DNA of 34,109 nt from an uncultured Clostridia bacterium (GTDB lineage Bacteria > Bacillota_A > Clostridia > TANB77 > CAG-508), in assembly GCA_947624715.1 (NCBI GenBank), contig CANQLO010000016.1, forward strand, positions 1 to 34,109. The letters run 5' to 3'. Position 1 is the first letter of the stretch. Every line of letters begins with the position of its first letter. This document shows positions 23,564-31,147 of this stretch, piece after piece. The position numbers and the translations under genes are program-made. The notes beneath the pieces were generated by a model. That model was not told where the DNA came from and did not search any database. It worked only from the letters and a program-made list of their open reading frames with translations.

Positions 23564-25384
23564 ATGCAAGAATTTAAATATTTAGGGTTTTTTATTGGAT
23601 TAATAATAACTGTCATCATTGAACTAATAATGCTCTACATTATTAAAACTAAATCATCTAAAAAATTAGCTGTAGGTCATTATTTTACATATACAATTTT
23701 GTGCATGGCATTTTGGTGTATCTTCTTGGTTATTCAAATTTTAGTCATCAATTACACTGATATAAACCCACTATATGTAGATTATTTTATATATATTTTT
23801 ATAGCTTTGCTCCCTGTTGCGCTTTTCTTTGTATCAGTTTCTCTTACTGCTGGAACTAATTTTAGAAAGAAAAAAAGATATAATATTGTAATGATTGTAC
23901 CTCTTCTTACTATATTTATATTATGGACAAATTCAATCCACGGATTATTTTATAAATATTACTCAATAAATCCTGATGAAGCTATATTTGGTCCATATTT
24001 TCTAGTACATTCATTGTATACTTATGGATTATTTGCTGTTGATATATATTTCTTATTAAAAAACTCTATAAAATCAGCTGGTGCATTTTCTAAGCAATCT
24101 GTACTTATATCACTAGGAGCTTTGATTCCAATAATAGTAAATATTACTGGTATGACAATTCTTAAAATGAATATATATGTAACTCCTATATCATTTTTAG
24201 CAACACTTATTTTAATAGCTATTGCAATTTTTAAATACGACTTTTTGAATGTTTCTTCTATAGCTTTAAAGAAAATTGTTAATCAAATGTCTGATTTATA
24301 CTTAGTTTTAAATAAAGATTATGAGGTATCTGATTGTAATAAATCTTTTGAAGATACATTTAATGTTAAAAAGGATGATATAGTTGGTAAAAACTTCGAT
24401 GAATTAAATTTTTCAAATAAAATAATAATTAAAAATAAAAACATCGGAAATTATTTATTAAATGCTCAAAAGCATAATAAGATATATCAAGTAGATGCTA
24501 AATTAAAAGATGACTCTAGATATTTTAATATTGAAATTAGTGGTATTTTTGAGGATAAACAATGTATTGGCATACTTATTTTATTTAAAGATACTACTCA
24601 ACATATTTTGGATATGGAAGCATTAAAGCAAAATCAGGATACTTTAATGGAAAGAGAACGTTTGGCTTCCCTTGGTCAAATGATTGGTGGTATTGCTCAT
24701 AACTTAAAAACACCTATTATGTCCATTGCTGGAGCTATGGAGGGTATGAAAGATTTAATTAAAGAATATGATGCTTCCATAGACGACCCAGAAGTTACAA
24801 AAGAAGATCACCATGCCATTGCAAAAGATATGTCTGAATGGGTTGAAAAAGTTGATTCTTATGATACATATATGTCTGATATTATTACAGCTGTTAAAGG
24901 ACAGACTGTTAATATGAATAATGATGTTTCTTCTATTTTTACTATTAAAGAACTACTAGGTAGAATCAATATTTTAATGAAACATGAATTAAAGAAAGCA
25001 TTTATCACTTTAAATGTTGTAAATAAAATTAGTGATGATTCTAAATTAGTTGGTAATATCAACAGTTTAGTTCAAGTTGTAAACAATTTAATATCTAATG
25101 CAATTCAATCTTATGGTGGTAAACCTAATAATGTAATTGATTTACTTATAGATAAAAAGAATGGCAATATTATTATATCTGTAATAGATCATGGTTGTGG
25201 TATTCCTAAAGATGTTCAAGATAAATTGTTTACAAAAATGGTTACTACAAAAGGACGCAATGGTACAGGGCTTGGACTATTTATGTCATACTCTACTATA
25301 AAAGGACATTTTAAAGGTGATATGACTTTTACATCTAAAGTTGGTGTTGGTACTACATTTAATATAACTATACCAAGTAAATAA
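23564..25384 (+). CDS. Sensor histidine kinase with 7TM N-terminus and PAS domain
   Basis: 606 aa from ATG 23564 with AAAGGAG 8 bases before it (an in-frame ATG at 23516 lacks one). Residues 1-225 hold seven hydrophobic helices of the HisKA_7TM type; ~235-350 a PAS domain (LYLVLNKDYEVSDCNKSFEDTF); then the H-box ASLGQMIGGIAHNLKTP with phospho-acceptor His379, and an HATPase with NNLISNAIQS (N box), DHGCGIP (G1) and GRNGTGLGLFMS (G2). It follows the NRPS by 92 bases with no terminator seen, and precedes the response regulator, so all may share a transcript. The ligand is unknown; sensing of the NRPS product is conjecture. Confidence 0.9.
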   Translation: MQEFKYLGFFIGLIITVIIELIMLYIIKTKSSKKLAVGHYFTYTILCMAFWCIFLVIQILVINYTDINPLYVDYFIYIFIALLPVALFFVSVSLTAGTNFRKKKRYNIVMIVPLLTIFILWTNSIHGLFYKYYSINPDEAIFGPYFLVHSLYTYGLFAVDIYFLLKNSIKSAGAFSKQSVLISLGALIPIIVNITGMTILKMNIYVTPISFLATLILIAIAIFKYDFLNVSSIALKKIVNQMSDLYLVLNKDYEVSDCNKSFEDTFNVKKDDIVGKNFDELNFSNKIIIKNKNIGNYLLNAQKHNKIYQVDAKLKDDSRYFNIEISGIFEDKQCIGILILFKDTTQHILDMEALKQNQDTLMERERLASLGQMIGGIAHNLKTPIMSIAGAMEGMKDLIKEYDASIDDPEVTKEDHHAIAKDMSEWVEKVDSYDTYMSDIITAVKGQTVNMNNDVSSIFTIKELLGRINILMKHELKKAFITLNVVNKISDDSKLVGNINSLVQVVNNLISNAIQSYGGKPNNVIDLLIDKKNGNIIISVIDHGCGIPKDVQDKLFTKMVTTKGRNGTGLGLFMSYSTIKGHFKGDMTFTSKVGVGTTFNITIPSK

Positions 25385-25387
25385 TCA

Positions 25388-25529
25388 TTCCTTAGCATCG
25401 CAGCTTCGAGGATTTACGAAGTAAATCATTGAAGTGCGGATTCTGAGCGAAGCGTAAAATCGTTCCTTAGCATCGCAGCTTCGAGGATTTGCTCTGCAAA
25501 TCCTTGAAGTGCGGATTCTGAGCGAAGCG
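25388..25529 (+). repeat. Two 67-bp hairpin repeats between kinase and response regulator
   Basis: Copies at 25388-25454 and 25463-25529 (period 75), both running from TTCCTTAGCATCGCAGC to GAGCGAAGCG, GC-rich in an AT-rich operon. Copy 1 has the stem GGATTTAC-GAA-GTAAATC, copy 2 AGGATTTGC-TCT-GCAAATCCT, so an A-T pair has become G-C with both arms changed. The outer part CGCAGCTTCGAGG also pairs with CCTTGAAGTGCG, with one bulge and one G-U pair. Confidence 0.85.
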
Positions 25530-25549
25530 AAGAAAGGTGGATTTTTAGT

Positions 25550-26605
25550 ATGAGAAAGTATATGCAAGAAACAGTCACTTCTCCATATAAGATAATGGCT
25601 GTCGATGATGATGGAGGAATTTTAGATTCTTTAAAAGTTGTTTTAAAAAGAGCAGGATATGATTTAGTCACTTTTAGTAATCCATTAGACGCCATTGATA
25701 AGTTGAAATCTGAAAAATTTGATTTATTACTACTAGACTTTATTATGGACCCTCTTCATGGTGACCAAGTTGTTAGTGAAATTAGAAAATTTGATAGAGA
25801 TTTATACATATTACTTTTAACAGGTCACAAGGACTTAGCTCCTCCTCTTCAAACTTTAAAGCAACTTGATATTCAAGGCTATTGTGAAAAGAGTAATAAT
25901 TTTGATCAGTTACTTCTTTTAATAGAATCTGGACTAAAATCAGTTGATCAAATGCATATAATAAGCAAAATAAATGATGAGCTTAAAGATAAAAACGAAG
26001 AACTTGAAAAAGCATATTTAGATACAATTGAAATTTTAAGATATACAGTTGAAGCCAAAGACCCTTATACTAGAGGACATTCAGATAGAGTTTCAGAGTA
26101 TTCTGTTTTGATTGGAACAAAGATGAAATTAGACGAAGACACTTTGCATATTTTAAAAATTGGTGGTCTTTTCCATGATATTGGTAAAATTGGTATTCCA
26201 GATAGTATCCTACTTAAAGAAACAAAACTTGATGATGAAGAATATTCTCAAATAAAAAATCATCCATCAATTGGTGCTCATATTTTGGGTGATGCAGAAA
26301 TATTTAAAGATATCATTCCTATAGTAATGCACCATCATGAAAGATTTGATGGTAAAGGATATCCTAGCCAGCTAAAAGGCGACAACATTCCTTTAGTTGC
26401 TAGAATCACTGCTGTAGCAGATACTTTTGATGCAATGACATCTAAAAGAACTTATAGAGATGCTTTAAGTTTAGACTTTGTAAAGGCTGAAATAGAAAAA
26501 TGTTCTGGAACACAATTTGACCCTGAAATAGCGAAATTATTTTTAGATATTTTGAAAAATGATTATAAAGATGTTGAAGAGATTCAGAAAAAATATAAAG
26601 GCTAA
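25550..26605 (+). CDS. Response regulator with HD-GYP cyclic-di-GMP phosphodiesterase domain
   Basis: 351 aa; AAGGTGG 10 bases before ATG. Residues ~14-130 are a receiver: DDD acidic pocket, phospho-acceptor Asp63 (LLLLDFIMDP), Thr in LLTGH and the conserved Lys in CEKSN. After a coiled-coil linker (KINDELKDKNEELEKAY) residues ~165-345 form a full HD-GYP domain: YTRGHSDRV, His209-Asp210 in FHDIGKIGIP, HPSIGAHIL, HHHERFDGKGYP (His261-Glu264, with the GYP signature), and ADTFDAMTSKRTYR. All metal ligands and the GYP loop are present, so c-di-GMP hydrolysis is likely. It probably receives phosphate from the upstream 7TM kinase. Confidence 0.93.
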   Translation: MRKYMQETVTSPYKIMAVDDDGGILDSLKVVLKRAGYDLVTFSNPLDAIDKLKSEKFDLLLLDFIMDPLHGDQVVSEIRKFDRDLYILLLTGHKDLAPPLQTLKQLDIQGYCEKSNNFDQLLLLIESGLKSVDQMHIISKINDELKDKNEELEKAYLDTIEILRYTVEAKDPYTRGHSDRVSEYSVLIGTKMKLDEDTLHILKIGGLFHDIGKIGIPDSILLKETKLDDEEYSQIKNHPSIGAHILGDAEIFKDIIPIVMHHHERFDGKGYPSQLKGDNIPLVARITAVADTFDAMTSKRTYRDALSLDFVKAEIEKCSGTQFDPEIAKLFLDILKNDYKDVEEIQKKYKG

Positions 26606-26607
26606 AA

Positions 26608-26778
26608 TTACTATTCACAGCAATATAGGTTAATCACATAAATATAGTTATTTTCTCAAGCCTTGTTGTCGCAACGCAACCTAAAGGTTGCTGCTCCAGC
26701 GCGCTTCGCTTGGTAGCGGCCAAGGCTTTTTCGAAAATAACTATATTTATGCGTTTTAATAATAACTGTGAATAGTAA
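26608..26778. repeat. 171-bp near-palindrome between convergent genes
   Basis: Three blocks pair in nested order: TTACTATTCACAG (26608-26620) with 26766-26778, a perfect 19-base arm (26637-26655 with 26733-26751), and AAGCCTTG (26658-26665) with 26721-26728. The 55-base core is GC-rich and holds GCAACCT-AA-AGGTTGC. It begins 3 bases after the HD-GYP stop and ends 5 bases before the ABC-F stop. Either a MITE-like insertion or a large bidirectional terminator. Confidence 0.8.
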
Positions 26779-26783
26779 CTATA

Positions 26784-28364
26784 TTATTCTAATCCTAAAT
26801 ATTCATTATAAGTTGTTTCTTTGTCTACCAATCCATCTTTCTTTATATCCAAAATTCTATTTGCAACAGTTTCCGTTAATTGATGGTCATGTGATGTAAA
26901 GATTAAATTTCCAGTAAATTTTTTCATTCCCTCATTTAAAGCTGTGATTGATTCCATATCCAAGTGATTTGTTGGTTCATCTAATATTAGAAAGTTTGCA
27001 CCTGAAAGCATTATTTTAGATAAAACACATCTTACTTTTTCCCCTCCTGATAGTACATTTACTGATTTTAAGGCTTCTTCTCCAGAGAATAACATTCTTC
27101 CTAAAAAGCTTCTAACATATGTTTCATCTGGATCTTTTGAATATTGTCTAAGCCAATCTGTTATACTCTCTTTTCCACTAAATAAGTAGTTATTATCTTT
27201 TGGAAAGTAACTATTAGTAATAGTAGTTCCCCACTTTATTTCACCAGAATCAGGCTCCATTTCTCCTGATAATATTTGAAATAATACTGTAATTGCATTT
27301 TCATTTTCAGCAAGTACTGCAATTTTATCTTTATCTTTTACTTTAAAAGAAATATTATCTAATACCTTTTCCCCATTTATTGTTTTACTAATATTTTTAA
27401 CTTCTAATATTTCATTTCCTGGTAATCTATCTGGTTTGAAGTCAACATATGGATATTTTCTTGCAGAAGGTTTTATTTCATCTAATTGAATCTTCTCTAA
27501 AGATTTTTTTCTTGATGTAGCTTGTTTTGATTTTGATGCATTTGCACTAAATCTTGCTATAAAATCTTGTAATTCTTTTATTTTTTCTTCTTTCTTTTTA
27601 TTTTGTTCTCTCATCTGTTTTTGCAATAATTGGCTAGATTCATACCAGAAATCATAATTCCCTGGATATATTTTTATCTCTCCAAAATCAACATCACAAA
27701 TATGAGTACATACTTTATTTAAAAAATATCTATCATGTGATACTACTATTACTGTGTTTTCAAAGTTAATCAAAAATTCTTCAAGCCAAGATATAGCTTT
27801 TAAATCTAAATCGTTAGTTGGTTCATCAAGAAGTAATATGTCTGGATTGCCAAATAAAGCTTGTGCTAAAAGTACTTTTACTTTATCTCTTGCTTCTAAT
27901 TCACTCATTAACTTATAATGTTTTTCTGGAGATATACCTAAATCATTAAGCAAACTCTCCGCTGAACTTTCAGCATTCCATCCATCAAGTTCTGCAAATC
28001 TTTCTTCAAGTTTTGCAGCTTTCATACCATCTTCCTCATTAAAATCAGGTTTTGCATATATTTTATCTTTTTCTGTTTTAATATCATATAACTCTTTATT
28101 TCCCATTATAACAGTATCAATAACTGTATATTCTTCAAAAGCAAAGTGGTTCTGGTTTAATACAGATATTCTTTCAAGCTTATCTTTAGAAACTTCCCCT
28201 TTACTTGGCTCTATTTCTCCTGATAAAACTTTTAAAAAAGTTGATTTACCTGTTCCATTTGCTCCTATTATTCCATAACAACAACCTTTAGAAAATTTTA
28301 TATTAACATCTTCATATAAAACTCTCTTTCCAAATCTTACTGAAACTCCTGTAGCTTGTAACAT
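26784..28364 (-). CDS. ykpA: ABC-F family ATPase, YkpA/YbiT-like
   Basis: 526 aa, AAGGAGG 5 bases before ATG. Two ABC domains without membrane segments: Walker A GANGTGKST in the first; signature motifs SELEARDKVKV (degenerate in the first domain) and LSGGEKVRC (second); Walker B LLLDEPTNDLD and LILDEPTNHLD. The second P-loop is also degenerate (AVLAENENAITVL), as in B. subtilis YkpA. The interdomain linker ARFSANASKSKQATSRKKSLEKI is the P-site tRNA interaction motif of ABC-F proteins. These act on ribosomes as translation factors; the YkpA/YbiT branch is not a recognised antibiotic-resistance group. Confidence 0.9.
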   Translation of the reverse strand: MLQATGVSVRFGKRVLYEDVNIKFSKGCCYGIIGANGTGKSTFLKVLSGEIEPSKGEVSKDKLERISVLNQNHFAFEEYTVIDTVIMGNKELYDIKTEKDKIYAKPDFNEEDGMKAAKLEERFAELDGWNAESSAESLLNDLGISPEKHYKLMSELEARDKVKVLLAQALFGNPDILLLDEPTNDLDLKAISWLEEFLINFENTVIVVSHDRYFLNKVCTHICDVDFGEIKIYPGNYDFWYESSQLLQKQMREQNKKKEEKIKELQDFIARFSANASKSKQATSRKKSLEKIQLDEIKPSARKYPYVDFKPDRLPGNEILEVKNISKTINGEKVLDNISFKVKDKDKIAVLAENENAITVLFQILSGEMEPDSGEIKWGTTITNSYFPKDNNYLFSGKESITDWLRQYSKDPDETYVRSFLGRMLFSGEEALKSVNVLSGGEKVRCVLSKIMLSGANFLILDEPTNHLDMESITALNEGMKKFTGNLIFTSHDHQLTETVANRILDIKKDGLVDKETTYNEYLGLE

Positions 28365-28456
28365 TTACATCCTCCTTAATTTTTTATTTTCTTGCTTTTT
28401 ATTTTTATGTTTTTACTCTTTTTCATTATGTTCTTGTTTTTATTTTATATGTATTT

Positions 28457-29533
28457 TTACTCTTGGAAATCTCCCTTTATACTCTCTTTTGCAGCCATAC
28501 CAAGCCCAACAAAAACTTTATTTATCATCTTTCTATCTTTTTCATCTATGTTTCTATATGATTTTAACATTTTAGCTGCACTCTTCATTCTTGCAGATGA
28601 TATTTCTCTCATTGTAACAGCATTTGTTGACTCTATAACTTTATACAAAATATCAATAACATTTTTTCTCTGGTCAGGAGTAGTTTCTTTTAACCAATTT
28701 TTAATTGTTCTATTTATAAGTTCACTACCATTTGTAACTTCCTTCATTTGAATAATCTTAGTACCTTGCACCTGCCAAGAATATATATCATGCTGCATTA
28801 CACCTTTTTCAATACTTTTTACAACTTTATATTTTTCTTCATGCTCTAATAATCTTCCTATTATTGAAGATTGTGGAATATATGTATATATCTTATTTAA
28901 TATTCTTTTATATTCTTCTGTTCCAATTATTGTTTCATCAAATCCCGGTCCATCGTGATTTGTTATATCTATTATTTTATTTTGAACTTCTTTTCCAGCA
29001 AATATAGCAGAATAAACTGCAATATTTCCTCCCTTAGAGTGCCCTCCTATATGAATTTTCTTATTATATTTATGAGATATTTCTTTTAAATATTTTACAC
29101 CTGCTAATTGAGAAGGAATATTTTGCATAAAACTTAAATTAAAGTCTTCCTTCCATCCAACTAAACTATTATCAGTACCACAAAAAGATACATACATTTC
29201 TTTATCATTTAAGTGTATAGTTATGGCTGCAAACTGTTCTTCTAATTTTAAATCTGTATCTTCTACATAGTCAGTTAAAGTTAAATCTTTAAATCTTATG
29301 CAGTTATTCAAATTATCAACTAGGGGCTTATCTCCCTCAATATTAAATTCCTCTACTCCAAATTTACTTAATCTTTTTACTACACTTCCTATAGTTTCTT
29401 TATCTTTTAAACTAATTTTATTAAATGGAAGATAAGAAAATCTTGATAATATCATATTATCAATTTCATTTAATGGACTTGCTTCAAAAGTAAGGTCCCC
29501 TCTCCATTTTATATAATCATTTATGTTTGGCAT
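28457..29533 (-). CDS. DUF2974 (Mbeg1-like) alpha/beta-hydrolase
   Basis: 358 aa. Starts MPNINDYIKWRGDLTF, the diagnostic N-terminus of the DUF2974 family, and has the lipase-type nucleophile elbow GHSKGG (Ser166) followed by NHDGPGFD, a probable Asp of the triad. No signal peptide, so cytoplasmic. The start has only a weak GAAAGAAT ribosome binding site. It lies 92 bases upstream of the ABC-F gene on the same strand; no terminator was seen in that T-rich gap. Natural substrate unknown. Confidence 0.88.
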   Translation of the reverse strand: MPNINDYIKWRGDLTFEASPLNEIDNMILSRFSYLPFNKISLKDKETIGSVVKRLSKFGVEEFNIEGDKPLVDNLNNCIRFKDLTLTDYVEDTDLKLEEQFAAITIHLNDKEMYVSFCGTDNSLVGWKEDFNLSFMQNIPSQLAGVKYLKEISHKYNKKIHIGGHSKGGNIAVYSAIFAGKEVQNKIIDITNHDGPGFDETIIGTEEYKRILNKIYTYIPQSSIIGRLLEHEEKYKVVKSIEKGVMQHDIYSWQVQGTKIIQMKEVTNGSELINRTIKNWLKETTPDQRKNVIDILYKVIESTNAVTMREISSARMKSAAKMLKSYRNIDEKDRKMINKVFVGLGMAAKESIKGDFQE

Positions 29534-29656
29534 AATTAATCACATTCTTTCTAAGGTTTTATCTTGCCCTTATAAATAAAATCTACTTATTATAATAACA
29601 TATTTTTGTACTTTAGACAAGTCCTTAAAAAAGCGAAAAAATTTGTTTAATTTTAG

Positions 29657-29685
29657 TTGACTTTTGGTAAATTTTATGTTATTAT
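29657..29685 (+). promoter_or_regulatory. Promoter of the antitoxin RNA
   Basis: TTGACT (29657-29662), 17 bases, TATTAT (29680-29685); start predicted near 29692. Confidence 0.7.
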
Positions 29686-29691
29686 AATTAT

Positions 29692-29755
29692 AACTTAATC
29701 GATTGATGTCATATGCAACACCTGTCTGTGTATTCTCAGTGCACAGACTTTTTTT
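29692..29755 (+). ncRNA. Candidate antitoxin RNA of a par/Fst-like type I system, ~64 nt
   Basis: From the predicted start at ~29692 to the T-run at 29749-29755. It contains ATCGATTGATGTCATA (29698-29713) then TGCAACACCT, a direct repeat of the toxin start region on the plus strand (29885-29911, 15 of the first 16 bases equal), so the RNA can pair with the toxin start codon and Shine-Dalgarno. It ends with the terminator GTCTGTG/CACAGAC (29724-29730, 29742-29748), whose loop has UUCUCAG, complementary to CUGAGAA in the toxin mRNA terminator loop. Size and layout match RNA II of pAD1. Confidence 0.72.
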
Positions 29756-29758
29756 ATT

Positions 29759-29793
29759 AAAAAAACAAGGTAGCTTTCTCAGAACCACCTTGT
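29759..29793 (-). terminator. Terminator of the toxin mRNA
   Basis: On the minus strand ACAAGGT pairs with ACCTTGT (29787-29793 and 29765-29771) with a 15-base loop carrying CUGAGAA, followed by a seven-T run. It lies only 10 bases from the end of the convergent antitoxin RNA. Confidence 0.8.
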
Positions 29794-29812
29794 TTCGACT
29801 ATGTATTAAATA

Positions 29813-29899
29813 CTAGTCTTTCTTTTTATCTTCTTTGGCTTTTGATTTTTCTGCTAAAAGCATCTGAATCAATTTCCAAATAAGATCGATTGAAGTCAT
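29813..29899 (-). CDS. Candidate type I toxin, 28-aa amphipathic peptide
   Basis: ATG 29897-29899 with AAAGGAGGT (29908-29916) eight bases upstream, one of the best ribosome binding sites in the window. The peptide opens MTSIDLIWKLIQMLLAE and ends with a Lys/Glu/Asp-rich tail. Hydrophobic residues 4, 7/8, 11, 14/15 fall on one helix face, so an amphipathic membrane-active helix is plausible, although it is shorter and less apolar than Fst itself (33 aa) and has no sequence resemblance to it. The mRNA (~29935 to ~29757) would open with the hairpin ACCTTT/AAAGGT, like the 5' stem that limits fst translation. Convergent with the antitoxin RNA. Confidence 0.7.
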   Translation of the reverse strand: MTSIDLIWKLIQMLLAEKSKAKEDKKKD

Positions 29900-29941
29900 A
29901 AACAGCCACCTCCTTTCTACCTTTAAGTGAAAGGTGTCATT

Positions 29942-29970
29942 ATTTTACAATATTTACCATGTATTGTCAA
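29942..29970 (-). promoter_or_regulatory. Promoter of the toxin mRNA
   Basis: TTGACA (29965-29970), 17 bases, TAAAAT (29942-29947). Start predicted near 29935, exactly where the 5' hairpin (29919-29935) begins. Confidence 0.8.
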
Positions 29971-29982
29971 TATATTTCACAA

Positions 29983-30009
29983 TAAAATCCTCCATTTAGG
30001 AGGATTTTA
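29983..30009 (-). terminator. Terminator of the ABC transporter operon
   Basis: TAAAATCCTCC (29983-29993) and its exact complement (29999-30009), 11 bp with a 5-base loop, 10 bases after the binding-protein stop codon. Its TTTTA end serves as the T-run. Confidence 0.85.
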
Positions 30010-30019
30010 CTTTAATTTG

Positions 30020-31060
30020 TTATTTTTCATTTACAACTTTTTCAGCATAACTATTGTTTACTATTTTTTCATAAGGTGCTTGAGATTCTAATTCTCCAGC
30101 TTCTGTCATAATCATTTGTAGTTTATCAAATGATTCTTTTGTTAGTATAGGATTTAAGTTCCAAGCTTCAATATCTTTATAACTTTGTACTGATGTTTCT
30201 AAAGATTCTACTGTTGTATCTGGGAAGAAATCAACTATTGCCTCTGCAACTTCTTTAGCTGTATGTTCTTTTACCCATACTTGACCTTTATAAGTTGCTC
30301 TAGTAAATCCTTCTATCATATCACTATTTTTTGCAATATAACTCTTTTTAGCACAATATGCTGTATAAGGAATATCACCAGATGCCTCTCCGACTGATGC
30401 TACAACATATCCTGCTCCCGCTTCTTCTGTCATAGATGCTGTTGGTTCAAATAAAGTAACATACTCAGCATCTCCAGCTGCAAATGCTCCTGCCATTAAG
30501 TCAAATTTGATACTATCATCTAACACTAAATCTGTTTGTGGATTTATTCCATTTTGTTTTAATATCCATTCAAAAGTCATGTAAGGAACTCCACCTTTTC
30601 TACCAGGAATTACAGTTTTTCCTTTTAAATCTTGCCAAGAGAAATTATCTGTTGGATCTTTAGCAACTAAGAAAGAACCGTCTCTTTTTGTAAGTTGAGC
30701 AAATACTTCTACATAGTCTTCTCTACCTTCGTTATATACATAAATTGATGCCTCTGGACCACATAGTCCAATATCACTTTGACCAGCTAATATTGCAGTC
30801 ATAACATTATCTGCTCCACCACCATTTGTTAGCTCTAGCTCTATTCCTTCATCTTCAAAGTATCCATTTGATATTGCTGCATACAATGGTGCATAAAAAA
30901 TAGAATGTGTAACTTCATTTAATCTTACCTTTTGTATTTCTTTTTCTGTACTTACTTCTCCTACTTGATCAGTAGAATTTTGTCCTGAGATTATTACACC
31001 TACTATTATGGCAACAATTATAACTAATGCAATTATTGCCGGTATCATTATTTTTTTCAT
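30020..31060 (-). CDS. ABC transporter substrate-binding protein (NMT1/THI5-like)
   Basis: 346 aa. One N-terminal hydrophobic segment (about 5-27) without a lipobox Cys, so probably membrane-anchored or secreted. The NMT1/SsuA-type fold is clear: VTHSIFYAPLYAAISNGYFEDEGIELEL, the GGADNVMTAILAGQSDIGLCGPE block, then LKGKTVIPGRKGGVPYMTFEWILK. Related proteins bind sulfonates, pyrimidine/thiamine precursors, bicarbonate or nitrate. The unusual leader, with a Fur-box palindrome between Shine-Dalgarno and ATG, suggests metal-dependent control and makes simple sulfonate uptake less certain. Third gene of the operon after permease and ATPase. Confidence 0.88.
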   Translation of the reverse strand: MKKIMIPAIIALVIIVAIIVGVIISGQNSTDQVGEVSTEKEIQKVRLNEVTHSIFYAPLYAAISNGYFEDEGIELELTNGGGADNVMTAILAGQSDIGLCGPEASIYVYNEGREDYVEVFAQLTKRDGSFLVAKDPTDNFSWQDLKGKTVIPGRKGGVPYMTFEWILKQNGINPQTDLVLDDSIKFDLMAGAFAAGDAEYVTLFEPTASMTEEAGAGYVVASVGEASGDIPYTAYCAKKSYIAKNSDMIEGFTRATYKGQVWVKEHTAKEVAEAIVDFFPDTTVESLETSVQSYKDIEAWNLNPILTKESFDKLQMIMTEAGELESQAPYEKIVNNSYAEKVVNEK

Positions 31061-31069
31061 TATATTTTC

Positions 31070-31090
31070 GTATGATAATAATTATCATAC
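31070..31090 (-). promoter_or_regulatory. Perfect Fur-box palindrome in the binding-protein leader
   Basis: A 21-base perfect palindrome whose core TGATAATAATTATCA (31073-31087) equals the 7-1-7 Fur consensus TGATAATNATTATCA in all fixed positions. It lies between a Shine-Dalgarno TAAGGAG (31092-31098 region) and the ATG at 31060, so in RNA it would form a hairpin that cuts the SD-to-start distance from 31 to about 10 bases. Confidence 0.7.
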
Positions 31091-31147
31091 TCTCCTTATA
31101 TATCAAATTTAGGTTTTTAAGGTTTTACCTATAAACCATATCTTTTG

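Noticed and set aside
25388..25529. Short CRISPR array
   Set aside because: Only two copies, repeats of 67 bp with an 8-bp gap and an internal hairpin; no spacers of usual size and no cas genes.
16115..26605. Phosphopantetheinyl transferase, MbtH or exporter in the NRPS cluster
   Set aside because: Searched all frames around the cluster; only the kinase and HD-GYP regulator are present, so carrier activation must come from elsewhere.
29570..29788. Minus-strand ORF of 72 aa
   Set aside because: It runs through both terminators and the antitoxin RNA, has no ribosome binding site and no protein-like pattern.
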